This document shows positions 51,375-62,189 of a stretch of DNA of 64,000 nucleotides, one piece after another. Below the pieces are notes generated by a model. That model worked only from the letters and a program-made list of their open reading frames with translations. It did no database searches and was not told where the DNA came from. Origin of the DNA: Achatina immaculata (taxonomy: Eukaryota; Mollusca; Gastropoda; Stylommatophora; Achatinidae); assembly GCA_009760885.1 (NCBI GenBank), contig CM019707.1, positions 36,692,234 to 36,756,233 of the forward strand, read 5' to 3'. The translations under genes and the position numbers were made by a program. How positions within the stretch are numbered: position 1 is the first letter of the stretch; each line of letters opens with the position of its first letter.

Positions 51375-51570
51375 ATTTTCTTTCTCCAGGACAATCGTTT
51401 GGTGCATTTTGGAAGCAAACTATGCGGACCTGAGGCGCGAGACGTGGCCAGAGTATACGAGCTTGGGGCATAGGTTTTGGGACTTCTATCAGATCTGGAG
51501 AGGTCTGCGAGCTTTGTCATGTCAACAGGGATCAGGATTTGATGTAACCAACAACCTCGAACGCAGCTGA
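51375..51570 (+). mobile_element. LINE family G 3' fragment (plus), (GAA)n tail
   Basis: Plus strand reads ANYADLRRETWPEYTSLGHR then FWDFYQIWRGLRALSCQQG to a stop at 51568, a decayed version of the same LINE end, and runs directly into the purine tract. It is in inverted orientation to the preceding fragment. Confidence 0.55.
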
Positions 51571-52050
51571 AGAAAAGAAGAAGAAGGAGGAGGAAGAAGA
51601 AGGAGAAGGAAGAAGGAGGATAAAAAGAAGAAGAAGGAAGAAGGAGGAAGAAGAAGAAAGAAGCAGAAGGAAGAAGGAGGAATAAGAAGAAGGAAGAAGA
51701 AGGAGGAGGAAGAAGAAGAAGGAAGAAGAAGAAAGAATAAGGAGGAAGAAGAATAAGGAAGAAGAAGAAGACAGAAGAAGAAGAAGAAGAAGAAGAAGAA
51801 GAAGAAAGAAGAAGAAGGAAGAAGTAAGAAGGAGGAGGAGGAAGAAGAAGAAAGAATAAGGAGGAAGAAGAATAAGGAAGAAGAAGAAGAAAAAAGAAGA
51901 AGAAGAAAGAAGAAGAAGAAGGAAGAAGTAAGAAGGAGGAGGAAGAAGAAGTAAGAATGAAGAAGAAGAAGAAGTAAGAATGAAGGAGAAGAAGAAGAAG
52001 GAAGAAGGAGGAGGAAGAAGAAGAAGAAGGAGGAGGAGGAGGAGGACATG
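51571..52050. repeat. (GAA/GGA)n purine tract
   Basis: About 480 bases of GAA, GGA and occasional TAA triplets, apparently grown from the LINE G 3' tail. Contains an internal duplication of about 125 bases (gaagaagaaagaataaggag recurs). Confidence 0.95.
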
Positions 52051-52051
52051 A

Positions 52052-52570
52052 ATGACGCACTTGCAAAGTTCAGCAAGCCAGGTTTGACAAGAACCCCATC
52101 TACCCACTTCTTAGCTCCTGACAGCTCTTAAGATATCTGAGTCTGGTCAACCCACTAAGGGTAAACGAGCCTCTCCCCCCACGAAGGTGCAGGCTGTCAA
52201 GAATCTGACATCTTCTGTCCGCTCAATCTACTTCATGGCGTCCTCACGGGGTGGCTCATCATCAAGGGCCGACGTGAAGAATCATGGAAGGACATTCTGT
52301 GCGATATTCACTGACACAGGTGGTGGATTGATTATGACAGTATCTCCTTCGTAGCGATAACTAGAACATAAAAATGAATAATTGAAAAAAGTGTAACTTA
52401 AAAACCATAAAATCAGTTTTGGAACTCTTTCCTTCCGATTCCATTCCTACAAAACATTCTCTTTGCCACACAGAACTCAAGATGAGATTTCATTAAACGA
52501 AACAGCAACATTACCACCACTAGCAACAACAATAATAACAAAATATAAATATGCGCTTCCAGATCTAATT
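52052..52570. other. No feature recognised
   Basis: Intergenic sequence with no recognisable gene or TE protein. Confidence 0.35.
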
Positions 52571-52574
52571 CAAA

Positions 52575-52975
52575 ACAGGGCCTAAGATGCTATGCTGAAC
52601 CTATCTTGTTATATGGAAGTGAATCATGGACAACAGGCAGGTCTGCAAAAAAATCGTTGGAAGCAGCAGAAATGTGGTTTATTAGAAGAATGTTGCGAAT
52701 CCCCTGGACAGCAAAAATAAATAATGAAGAATGTAGGAGAAGAGCTGGAGAGACCAAAAATTCTTGTCAAAAAAAGATAAGAGAGAGACAGTGTACTTTC
52801 ATAGGACATGCAATGAGAAGAGGGGGCATTGAAAATATTATAACAACAGGAAAAATAGAAGGAAGAAGAGCCAGAGGAAAGCCGAGAGAAAGGATACTGG
52901 ATAGTTTGAAATATGGTGTGAGATGAGATCACCAACTGAACTGATGGCCTGCATGAAGCATCGGGGTTTACGATG
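52575..52975 (+). mobile_element. LINE family C fragment, copy 2
   Basis: The + strand encodes EPILLYGSESWTTGRSAKKS-like sequence, then EAAEMWFIRRMLRIPWTAKI, CTFIGHAMRRGGIENIITTG and EGRRARGKPRERILDSLKYG, ending in a frameshift before cctgcatgaagcatcg. Near-identical to 16.1 kb (minus). Confidence 0.88.
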
Positions 52976-52992
52976 AGGATGGATATAATTCA

Positions 52993-53175
52993 TATCTTGT
53001 ATCAATAAAACATATATAACATAAAATCTTGTATCAATAAAACATATATAACATAAAATCTTGTATCAATAAAACATATGTAACATAAAATCTTGTATCA
53101 ATAAAACATATATAACATAAAAATCTTGTATCAATAAAACATATAACATGAACATCTTGTATCAATAAAAAGTAC
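52993..53175. repeat. 32-bp minisatellite, about 6 copies
   Basis: Unit tcttgtatcaataaaacata plus tataacataaaa, beginning where the LINE C copy ends. Confidence 0.93.
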
Positions 53176-53179
53176 GTAG

Positions 53180-53600
53180 CGCATACAATTTGCAAAACTT
53201 CATCACCGATAAAAGTTTCTGAATGCGTAATCTACTTTTGATGCAGATAATGAAGATAAAATATTTCCACATAATAAACACGTTCATCCTATTCATTTTA
53301 AATTTAAATTGTTCACTTTTTTGCGGGTAATTACAATTAACAATATTAGCACAGCATCGGCTATAATTTTCTCATCAAGGATGTTAATAAGCGTTAAATT
53401 AGATGATTTATTATTCAAGTAAAGTCTGTCTCGTTTTTGTCTGCCTCAATATGTTTCAGACTTTTTTTTTGGTATCATTCATTAACTTGAGTTATTACAG
53501 ACTTCGTATCCGCTGTGTTAATAAAGTTTTCACCTGGTGATAGGTGATATTTCTTACAAATGTGAATATTAGTTAGGACGGACCATCATCATCATCATCA
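53180..53600. other. No feature recognised
   Basis: AT-rich sequence; (ATC)n at 53584-53608. Confidence 0.35.
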
Positions 53601-53603
53601 TCA

Positions 53604-53864
53604 TCATCCAAGCACTCTGGACACATCCATGGGTGCTGTGATATCCTCTTCAACATCTCTGCAGTGTACGGGTAACTGAAGACACTTGTTCTTCCTTGGC
53701 TGGCGATCCCGTCTGAAGTTCTTAATCAATCGTTCATTTTTCGCCATCATCAGCTCCTTCATTCTTGACAACGGCGCGGCTTGACACTTGTCAGTGAAGT
53801 CCTTCGTTTGCCCAGCATCTCTTACGGCACTGATGTTGCCTGCCCGATCCACTGCCTGCTCTTC
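53604..53864 (-). CDS. Possible terminal exon of an unrecognised minus-strand gene
   Basis: On the minus strand an acceptor-like ataccgtcatacag is followed by an 86-residue frame and a stop in the (GAT)n run. The peptide starts EEQAVDRAGNISAVRDAGQT and later has PLSRMKELMMAKNERLIKNF and RRDRQPRKNKCLQLPVHCRD; it is charged, non-repetitive and of higher GC than its surroundings. It resembles none of the LINE, SINE or transposase ends in the window. No partner exon was identified upstream (to the right), so it may instead be part of an unknown TE or chance. Confidence 0.3.
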   Translation of the reverse strand, partial: EEQAVDRAGNISAVRDAGQTKDFTDKCQAAPLSRMKELMMAKNERLIKNFRRDRQPRKNKCLQLPVHCRDVEEDITAPMDVSRVLG

Positions 53865-53904
53865 CTGTATGACGGTATAAATATGAATATTAAGTAGAGG
53901 CAAA

Positions 53905-54195
53905 TTTACTGCAAAATTTGTTACATGTAGAAATGTTTCTTAATTCTAAATTCTTTATGATGAATTATTATTTATTTCGTTGCTGTCGGATCAGACGTTC
54001 CTTGGTTTAGAAGCGTTTACATTTTTAACATAGCTTTATAAAAAAAAACACACATTAGCCAACTTGACTGTCCGTTTTTCTGTCTTGTGTTTCTGTCCAT
54101 CTGTCTATTTGTTTTCCCTCTGTCTGTCTATCACTGTTTGTATGTATGCCCAACCTCCTGCCTGTCCGGTAGCCTAGATACACATTTGCCCAGGC
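53905..54195. other. No feature recognised
   Basis: AT-rich sequence with a ctgtctatttg/ctgtctgtctatc phrase; no gene seen. Confidence 0.3.
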
Positions 54196-54199
54196 ACAC

Positions 54200-54364
54200 G
54201 TATGTCGCCTGCCTGGTCGAGTGATTAGACGCTCGATATTCTAATCCGGTAGTACCGGGTTCAAGTCCCGGTAGCAGGAATTTTTTCTGGTATCACCACA
54301 TCAAATAGGCCCTGGGGTCCACCCAGCCTCTAAGAATAGATACCAGAGAAATATGGGAAGGTAA
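54200..54364 (+). mobile_element. SINE1 copy b, left part (tRNA head and first body segment)
   Basis: Well-preserved tRNA-like head: A box tggtcgagtgattagacg and B box gggttcaagtcccgg, with pairing ends cctgc/gcagg. The body segment ggccctggggtccacccagc follows. The element is broken at a 12-base duplicated site (atgggaaggtaa, 54353-54364) and resumes at 55238. Confidence 0.85.
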
Positions 54365-54570
54365 CACACAATAATTAGTGTATAGGCATACAACTATACA
54401 CAAAGCACTGCAGTAAAGCTGTGATACCAAAATGCTTAAACCAGGGGGGAAAAAAGTAGGAACAGCTTTATTATTTAACGATAACACATTTAATTTAACA
54501 ATAAAGGTAATTTAACGATAGCGATAACACGCTATAAAGCTGTTCCTACTTTGTCCCTAGTTTATACATT
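54365..54570 (-). mobile_element. Non-LINE segment co-inserted with LINE A; contains a foldback
   Basis: Lies between the LINE A 3' end and the target-site duplication. It contains aagtaggaacagctttat and its reverse complement ataaagctgttcctactt, about 100 bases apart. Position after the LINE 3' terminus (minus-strand sense) is what a 3' transduction would produce. Confidence 0.5.
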
Positions 54571-55237
54571 CTTATCTTCTTATATCCTTCCCGTGCCGTT
54601 AGACGTCACATAGGGCTCGCAAAGTAGTTCGCCAATTATTCCTGTCTTCGGCGAGTCTTTCAACCTCATCAAAGGATTTTATGCCTGTTAACTTGGCCTC
54701 TCTTAATAATGTTCTCTTCAGAGTTTCACGCGGTCTGCCCCTTTTTCTTCGGCCTGTTGTGTTCCACTTGATAGCTTGTTTTGGGATTCTCTGCTCATTT
54801 CTTCTCATCAAGTGGCCAACATATGTCCATCTCCTTTTCTTGATCACCCGTGAGACTGGTTGTTGTTCAGTCATCTGTCTTATCTCTGCATTGTTCTTGA
54901 ATTCATTCCACTTGATGCCGAGTATTTTCCTTAGGCATTTGTTTTCAAAAGAGTCTAATTTCTTGTCTATTTCTTTAGTTGTTTTCCAGCTTTCGCATGC
55001 ATAAATGAGGGTGGATATTACATTTGAATTGAATAGTCTTAACTTGGTTTTTGTGCTTATAACTTTTGAATTCCATATGTTCTCAAGATTCTTGAAGATT
55101 GATGCTGCTTTTGCAATTCTGATCCTAACTTCCTTTCTAGTGTCACCATCCTGGTCTATGTAGCTGCCAAGATATGCAAATTGATTGACTTCTTCAATAT
55201 CTGTCCCTTCTATGTGTATTTTTCCATTTTATACATT
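54571..55237 (-). mobile_element. LINE A fragment inserted in SINE1
   Basis: Minus strand encodes the LINE A C-terminal region from VNQFAYLGSYIDQDG-like sequence (55200) through VIKKRRWTYVGHLMRRNEQR and GRRKRGRPRETLKRT to the stop near 54600, then gacgtctaacggcacgggaa. 5' truncated. Flanked, with the extra 54365-54570 segment, by 12-base duplications of SINE1 sequence. Confidence 0.9.
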
Positions 55238-55372
55238 ATGGGAAGGTAAATCCGGCCAGGTGTAATACTGGCCACATCACTCTTCCTTGTGCCTAAGATC
55301 GTGGAAATACGGGCCTAACACCGTATTCCCAATATGTCTTAATGGCAAGGAAAAGAGGATTTTACCTTACCT
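55238..55372 (+). mobile_element. SINE1 copy b, right part
   Basis: Continues the SINE body after the LINE A insertion: tccggccaggtgtaatactg, gatcgtggaaatacgggcct, aacaccgtattccc, matching 36415-36505. Confidence 0.85.
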
Positions 55373-55374
55373 GT

Positions 55375-55965
55375 TTTTTTTAACTCGTACGTCAGCTTGT
55401 GTGTATATATGCTTGTCTGTCTATTTGACTGTTTTGTCTGGCTGACCATATATAGACTGCCTGTCTCATCGTATACATCTATTTATGTACTGAATACTCA
55501 GCCATTCCCGTCTATACTACGTCTAGACCACTCATTTCAACAAATAAAAGCCATATAAATAAAGCGCTCTTCTACCTAAGGACGGATTAATACGTCCAGA
55601 CCCACAAAATCCCTACGGTCACCTTTGTCCATAGATCATCAATTTACGTCCAAGTGAAGGAAACCGCTTTATTGAAGCCCGTAATATTTATGAAAAGCCG
55701 TACTTTTCCTAGAAGAGATAAAATGTCGTATACGCTGGTGGATGAGGCAGAATTATTATCCTCAAGTGGGGGCACAACACTCCTCAGTGATCCCTCGCTC
55801 ATCTTATCCCCATATCCCAGAAAGGATCTGTCTGTAATGTCGTTTAATAGATCCTTATTAAACACGAAAAATCTTTTTTTTCTTGCATCATAACAACAGG
55901 AAAGATAAATTGGATAAGGCCAGAGAAGAAGATTATGGGTAGTTCAAAACGATCACAGGATTGAT
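55375..55965. other. No feature recognised
   Basis: Unassigned intergenic sequence. Short frames at 55644-55893 overlap on both strands and have no recognisable domain. Confidence 0.35.
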
Positions 55966-55967
55966 TG

Positions 55968-56068
55968 ACTGATTGATCGTTGTTTCAAAAGGGTTAAGAA
56001 TTGGGCACGCAGGCCCGTCTGACATTCTGCCCTTTATCATACATCTTTCACTCTATTCCAGACAATCT
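55968..56068 (-). mobile_element. L2/CR1-type 3' end (minus)
   Basis: Minus strand reads ggcagaatgtcagacgggcc, then tgcgtgcccaattcttaacc and ends in (tcaa)n-like tail, the same 3' end as at 22.3 and 26.6 kb. Confidence 0.8.
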
Positions 56069-56199
56069 ACAAATATGCTGTTCATATAACAAACGGATAG
56101 TAAATCTCAAACTGATATGAAGGATAAGGATTTGTGGAGAAACATTAACCCTATAACTCCAAAACTCCAGCAAAGATGGAAAGTGAATGAAATATATTT

Positions 56200-56482
56200 T
56201 TATATTCAGCTCAGTCCAGAGCCATTGTTAATAAATTTTGTATCTCCAGGCGGATGTTTCTTATCCTGAACTCCATGGACCCCAAGTGGGTCCACAGAAG
56301 GATTTTGGGGCTCCACAGACCAGCAAATGGAATGGCTCCAAATAAAAAAAAATAATCTTAACATTACCTGGCTTCTATTGAATGCTTCATTTTCAACCAA
56401 TGGTCCACAGCTGTTCTCACATGGGAATAAAGGGGTCCGTGGCCAACAAAAACTTAAGAGTCACTGACTGATAACTGTCTTA
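56200..56482. mobile_element. Decayed hAT-type MITE-like remnant
   Basis: Shares the wording ggtccacagaaggattttgg, ggctccacagaccag and aaggggtccgtggcc with the hAT-like repeat at 63.3-63.5 kb (ggtccgtggaaccctcaaaa, cctaggggttcgcgg). Ends are too decayed to define inverted repeats. Confidence 0.45.
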
Positions 56483-56512
56483 TTTAAAAATGGCATTTTT
56501 AAAACAAGTGTC

Positions 56513-56665
56513 TTCTTCTTCTTCTTCTTCTTTGGGCCCTTGCTGACTTCAGCAACATTCCCAGCCACTGAGGCTCACAGCTGCAGACAGGGCACGTCTC
56601 CATCCCTCTCCGTTCTTGATCTTTTCTTGCCAATTTTCCGTCCCAGGATCATACACATTGTGGCA
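56513..56665 (-). mobile_element. LINE family F 3' end, (GAA)n tail
   Basis: Minus strand encodes DPGTENWQEKIKNGEGWRRA then LSAAVSLSGWECC and a stop, followed by (GAA)n. Same family as 15.7 kb. Confidence 0.8.
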
Positions 56666-56784
56666 AGTATTTGAAGCACACAAGCTCACAAACACACAAA
56701 CATACAAACATACAGGCCCTAAACAAAACAAAAGCTGAAGAAGTGAACAGAAGAAGTGAATATTATTAAAATGATGTAGACGGT

Positions 56785-56812
56785 GCACACACACACACAC
56801 ACACACACACGC
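56785..56812. repeat. (CA)n microsatellite
   Basis: About 13 CA units. Confidence 0.93.
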
Positions 56813-56879
56813 CGGGCGTACCAGAGCAGTACACTGGGGGACTGCCATCTGCATCATGATAGTGTTTGCACTTCGTTAC

Positions 56880-57770
56880 ATTTCTACTTCGTTACATCTC
56901 CACTTCGTTACACTGATATGCTCTATGTTACTTGATTACCCAGGATGGACAAAGCACTAGATTCAAACACAAACTTGAGCCATAATAAGCATTTAAACTT
57001 CTGTCAACTCCACAGTCGCGACCATAACATAGATTATTTCATCACATAATTTCCAGCAGTTACAAGAGAACAGGTTTATTGGTGAAACCCCATTTCTTGG
57101 AGCATCTTGCCGATGGAAATGGAATGAAAAGGCTGATGAAAATCACAACATGAAATAAATGCCCGAGCGATTGACGTCGAAATGGGACGATCTATACCAA
57201 AATGTATAAATTAGGAAAAATATAGGGAAGAAGAGGAAGAAGAAGAAGGATGAAAAAGAAGGAAGAACAAGGAAGAAGAAGGAAGAAAGCAAAACAAAAT
57301 GTTAAAGGGAACTTTCTAACTTCTTACGACAGAAAACACAACATACTTTCTCAGTATGAATTCACCTCTTGGTCCAGAGGGACATTCTACCCCCAGCTCT
57401 ACATAAAAAACTAGAAAAAAAACTATCCTAAAAGGACAAATTAACCAACTCTAACCATATCCCTACAAAGAGACAGACTACAGCCTAAACTCTACATTGT
57501 TGACAAACCAACTAAAAAGGTACAAACTCTGAAAAAGAGGAACTTGCTTGATCCTACATTTCGGACCTCCCTTCCTTGCCGCTCTCAACCGCTATTTTTC
57601 TTTTCTCCTGTCTGCTCTTTTCCTGTGCGTCTCTTCCAGTTCTTTCACAGTGTGTTCCAATACCTGCGAACTTTACATCACTGATTCGCTTGCTATAAGC
57701 CTATAAGTTTCTAAAATTAGCTCTACAAGGGAGACTATTCTCTTTTTTCAATTATCCAAACCATTTACTT
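56880..57770. other. No gene recognised; short (GAA)n at 57230-57290
   Basis: Unassigned sequence; an array of ttcgttacatctccac is present in three copies near 56874-56925. No exon or TE protein is visible. Confidence 0.35.
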
Positions 57771-57789
57771 ATCCTATTCTTTGACATTT

Positions 57790-57830
57790 TGTATATATAT
57801 ATATATATTATATATATATATACAAAGAAA
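57790..57830. repeat. Palindromic (TA)n tract
   Basis: tttgtatatata... reads into ...tatatatacaaa, a near-perfect 40-base palindrome. LINE A copy 2 starts at its right edge, and a second (TA)n tract lies at that copy's 3' end (59978-59994). Confidence 0.9.
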
Positions 57831-59972
57831 TCAATACACAGAAAAATAAACAGCCACAGCCTACAAGAATAAAATACTAACAGTAATTTCAATCAGGAAC
57901 TTGCCAATCATTCCACAACACTCAGTGCAGTAGAGGAGACAGATATTGATGAATTATGGAAGTCTTACAGCACAGCCATAATCACAGCAGCAAAAGCAAG
58001 CGCTGGACTGAAAAAAAAACCAAATAGAAAAGCATGGATATCAGAAAACACATGGAAGTACATACATGAAAGACGAGAAGTCAAATTAGACATGTTGAAT
58101 GTAAAAACAGATCTTGGAAAAGAGATAGTAAAAGGAACATACAAAGAAACAGACAAAAAAGTAAAAATTTCAGCTATAAGGGTTAAAAGAGAATACATAG
58201 ACAATATGGCAAAAGAGGCAGAGAAAGCAGCAAAAGCAGGAGACAGCATAACTTTATATAACATACAAAAGAGGCTAACAGGTACTATTACATCTAAAGA
58301 AAGACCAATACTTAGCAAAATTGGAACCCTATTAACATCAATTAAAGACCAAAAGCAAAGATGGGCTGAACACTTCCAAGAAATACTTCATCGACCACAT
58401 CCAAAAGAATTGTTAAACCTTGAAACTGACTTACCAGCCCCACAACTAAATGTCTACCTAGATGAAATTAAATTGCATGAAACTGAAACAGCAGTGAATT
58501 TAATGGCTAATAAAAAAGCTGCAGGTAAAGATGAAATAACACCCGAAATACTAAAAGGCTATCAATAGTGACAACATGAGACAACTACAGAGAATGCTTA
58601 ACATGATTTAGAAAGAAGAAAAGGTCATTTCTAAAAGGAAAAAAGGAACCATTATTAAAATACCAAAAAAGGCAACCTTAGCGACTGTAACAATTGGAAA
58701 GGAGTAACCTTACTATCAGTTGTGTCAAAAGTATTTTGCAAGGTCATTTTGAATAGACTTAAAGATATAGTGGATACCGTAATGAGAGAAGAACAAACAG
58801 GATTTCGAAAAGGGAGAAGCTGTCTCGACCAGATCTTTACTCTCAGAATAATACTTGAAGAACATATTGAAAAGCAGAAACCATTAATACTGAACTTCAT
58901 AGACTTTAAAAAGGCATTTGATAGCATATACAGAGATACACTGTGGAGTCTATATGGAATACCATCTAAAACTGTCAGCATCATTAAGGACTTCTACAAT
59001 GGATATGTTTGTGCAGGCAAGAAAGAAGAAGGGATGAGTGAATGGTTCCAGATTGAAACAGGTGTGACACAAGGATGTATACTGTCTCCTTTGCTTTTTG
59101 GAATTACAACAGACTTCATAATGAAAAAATGCTGCACAGGTAACACAGGTTTTGACTGGGTACATGGGACCCAACTAGAAGATTTGATTTTGCTGATGAC
59201 ATAACTCTTATCAGTAATAATGTGAATTCCATGCAAGAAAAAACAGATAGCCTGTCTTCACTGGTTAACAAAATAGGACTTGAAATTAACAAGGACAAAA
59301 CAAAAATAATGAACATTCCCATTAATCAAAAGGGAAAAATGCACATAGAAGGGACAGATATTGAAGACGTCAATCATTTTGCATACCTTGGCAGCTACAT
59401 AGACCAGGATGGTGACACCAGAAAGGAAGTTTGAATTAGAATTGCAAAAGCAGCATCGATCTTCAAGAATCTTGAGAACACATGGAATTCAAAAGTTAAT
59501 ACCACAAAAACCGAGTTAAGACTATTCAATTCAAATGTAATATCCACCCTCATTTATGCATGCGAAAGCTGGAAAACAACTAAAGAAATAGACAAGAAAT
59601 TAGACTCTTTTGAAAACAAATACCTAAGAAAAATACTCGAAACGAATTCAAGAACAATGCAGAGATAAGACATATGACTGAACAACAACCAGTCTCATGG
59701 GCGATCAGGAAAAGGAGATGGACATATGTTGGTCACGTGATGAGAAGAAACGATCAGAGAATCCCAAAACAAGCTATCAAGTGGAACACAACAGGCCAAA
59801 GAAAAAGAGGCAGACCGCGTGAAACTCTGAAGAGGACACTGTTAAGAGAGGTCAAATTAACAGGCATAAAATCCCTTGATGAGGTTGAAAGACTCGCCGA
59901 AGACAGGAAAAATTGGCGAACTACCCTGCGAGCCCTATGTGACGTCTAACGGCACGGGAAGGATATACGAAT
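57822..59972 (+). mobile_element. LINE A copy 2: linker, RT and C-terminal domain, inactivated
   Basis: Starts after the endonuclease, with the linker to 58370. The reverse transcriptase (58430-59190) shows EEQTGFRKGRSCLDQ, FIDFKKAFDSIYRDTLW and GVTQGCILSPLLFG. The C-terminal domain (59222-59949) has AYLGSYIDQDGDT, RRWTYVGHVMRRN and GQRKRGRPRE, then the stop and taacggcacgggaaggatat. Frameshifts near 58560, 58670 and 59185 (the last within the FADD region), and a stop at 59432, destroy it. Closely related to copy 1 at 6.3 kb, with different lesions. Confidence 0.9.
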
Positions 59973-59999
59973 ATAAGTATATATATATATATATAATGT

Positions 60000-60630
60000 A
60001 TTGTTTAGCATGAACGCTGCTGAATGAAAGCTTGAGAACCGCTAATTTTAAAGGTGCAGGAGCACATCAGGTAAAATAAAATGCTGAAAACCTCCAGCCT
60101 GAACTAAAAGTTTTCTTTCCCTCCTGCCTTTTTTTTGTTTAGCTGGACGTAAGTGAGCGCTCAATCGACGTAGATGTCGGCTTTGCGTGCTCTTCGAGGC
60201 CATAGAAAAACGCTTCCACAAGGTCTTCAGGGACTGACGCTAATGAGTCCATATGCTAATGAGTTCATGTAGATCCCTGTCCTTCGCGATGTCATTGGCA
60301 GGTTTCAGAGCTGCGACAAGAAGTAGGTCAGGCCATTAAAAAAAAAAAAAAAGATTGTCACGTGATTCTTTGAAGACTGTTTTTCTTAAGATCTGGAGAT
60401 TAAAAATCGCGAATCTGCTTGTCTGGGTAACGGGTTTGGAATGTTTAGGCCACATGATCTGTGCTCTCAGAGGCAATCTGAAGGCGGTAAATTATTAATT
60501 AAGTCTATAAAATGTCCAAACGTATGTTTGGGCGTGTGAGGGTGGGGGAGTGGGTAATCTCTGATGATCTGAGGAGTTATAATGTTGTTTTGCTCTCTAT
60601 AACAGAGTCTCCTGCCCTCACACTGAAAAC
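60000..60630. other. No gene recognised
   Basis: Phrase aagcttgagaaccgctaatt (60028) resembles the hAT-type ends elsewhere. A 34-codon frame on the minus strand near 60150-60255 was considered and not accepted. Confidence 0.35.
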
Positions 60631-60634
60631 GTCT

Positions 60635-60786
60635 TCTTCTTCTTTCTTCTTCTTCTTTCTTCCTTCTTCTTCTTCTTTCTTCTTCTTCTTCTTCTTCTCC
60701 TTCTTCTTCTTCTTCTTCTTCTTCTTCTTCATCTTCTTTCTTTCTTTCTTCTTCTTCTTCTTTCTTCTTCTTCTTCTTCTTCTTCC
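60635..60786. repeat. (TTC)n tract, 3' tail of LINE G copy
   Basis: About 150 bases of TTC triplets with tttctt variants; equals (GAA)n on the strand of the adjoining LINE fragment. Confidence 0.95.
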
Positions 60787-60990
60787 AACAGTTTCAGACA
60801 CTGGCTTGTATACTTTTGAAGTAGTTGGTGATCATCTTGAGGCCGTGGACATCCCCATGCAGTTTGTTGTGGTCTGGTGTGGTCATTGGCCATGTTTGCC
60901 TTCTCTGTTGTTCATATATTGGACACTCTTACTGTATGTGGTCCGCTGTCTTATTTGTGCCACTTTCACAAAATTCAGGTTAAAACAAAA
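60787..60990 (-). mobile_element. LINE family G 3' fragment
   Basis: Minus strand, across one frame change, reads ESGTNKTADHI then ECPIYEQQRRQTWPMTTPDH, NKLHGDVHGLKM and a stop, followed by (GAA)n. This is the same C-x-x-EH/DHI-x-x-CP-WP pattern of the RNase H LINE end seen at 51.1 kb. Confidence 0.55.
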
Positions 60991-61039
60991 ACAAAAACAA
61001 AAACATTGGCATCGCATGTCTGCAGTTTTAGAGACATAA

Positions 61040-61475
61040 TTCTCTGATAACTTTTTTTTTAAATACCATGAAGAACATATCTACTTGTTAGGTCATATCT
61101 CCACCAGGAAGGTTAGGGTCTTGGCCGGTTATATATCTGTGTCATAGATACGTCATTAACTCTTTCACGGTTACCCTGTTTTGATATTTTATCTAAGTCT
61201 GCCAAACCGAGGCTCAGAAAATTGAGCACTTACTGCCCCCATGTTCAAGATATCAAGGGCAACTTCCATTATTTTCTACTGTACCAGGAATTTTGCGTCA
61301 GAAAAAGCTAAGCTCTTTCCTTTTGAGAGAGAGAGAGAGCTCATCAATCCGGACTTAGTGATTACTGTCAGATCTTTCTAGAACTCTCTCGAACCCCAAA
61401 TTCTAACGGGTATTTATTTAATGGATGCGTACTCTAAAGAATTGAATTTGTCTATTTTATTTAAAAGTAACCCGC
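61040..61475. other. No feature recognised
   Basis: Unassigned; a short (GA)n occurs at 61325-61340. Confidence 0.35.
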
Positions 61476-61479
61476 TTTT

Positions 61480-61850
61480 GTATGTTTTTTTTTTCCTGAG
61501 AATCAGTTTCCTTGTCTTATTTTTTTTCCGAGAATCAGTTTTCAAGTCTTTTTTTTTCTTTTTCTGATAATCAGTTTTTAGGGTTTTTTTTTCTTTTTGT
61601 GAGAATCAGTTGCCAAGTGTTTTTTTTTTTTTTTGAAAATCAGTTTTTCAAGTTTTTTTTTCTGAGAATCAGTCTCCAAGTTGTTTTTTTTTTCTTTTTC
61701 TGAGAATCACTTTTCAAGTCTTTTTTTAAAATCAGTTTTCAATTTTTTTTTCTCAGAATCAGTTTTTCAAGTTTTTTGTTTCGTTTTCTGAGAATCAGTT
61801 TTCAAGTTTTTTTTTCTTTTTCTGAGAATCAGTTTCCATGTTATTTTTTT
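61480..61850. repeat. Degenerate tandem repeat, about 9 units of 32-44 bp
   Basis: Each unit is ctgagaatcagttttcaagt followed by a T-run of variable length. Confidence 0.9.
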
Positions 61851-61989
61851 CCTAAATTGGGTATTACCAGGAATGGTGTTTGTCGACGCTTTTTTCCTTC
61901 CGCATTTTTTTCGTCGGTTACATTTTATTCTTAAGATAACAACTGAGTTGTTTCCACCGAGTTCTGTTTTAAAAGAACATCGTTCTAAA

Positions 61990-62182
61990 CATGAAGTCAG
62001 AGAAGACAGTTTTGTAGGATTAGACCTGGAAAAAATCGTAGACAAAGCACTTTAGTGAGACGTGAGAGAAAGAAAAATCACAAGAGAACTACCTGGGATT
62101 CGAACACGGACTCTGGTAGGACTAGCAGCCGTCTAGCCACGAAAGAACAGCGCACTATAGATTAGGCCAACTAGCACCCCCT
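61990..62182 (-). mobile_element. tRNA-derived SINE (SINE2), copy b
   Basis: Near-identical to 8645-8835. On the minus strand: ttggcctaatctatagtgcg (A-box region) and gtgttcgaatcccagg (B box), then a body ending in aatcctacaaaactgtcttc. Confidence 0.8.
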
Positions 62183-62189
62183 CTCGTGT

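Noticed and set aside
51323..52107. Long Ser/Leu/Phe-rich minus-strand ORFs
   Set aside because: Reverse reading of a GAA/GGA tract.
55644..55893. Overlapping 73- and 79-residue ORFs on opposite strands
   Set aside because: No domain, no splice context; neither frame stands out.
60150..60255. 34-codon minus-strand frame (MDSLASVPEDLVEAFFYGLE...) as a small gene or exon
   Set aside because: Too short, with no splice sites placed convincingly and a stop just before its ATG; may be chance.
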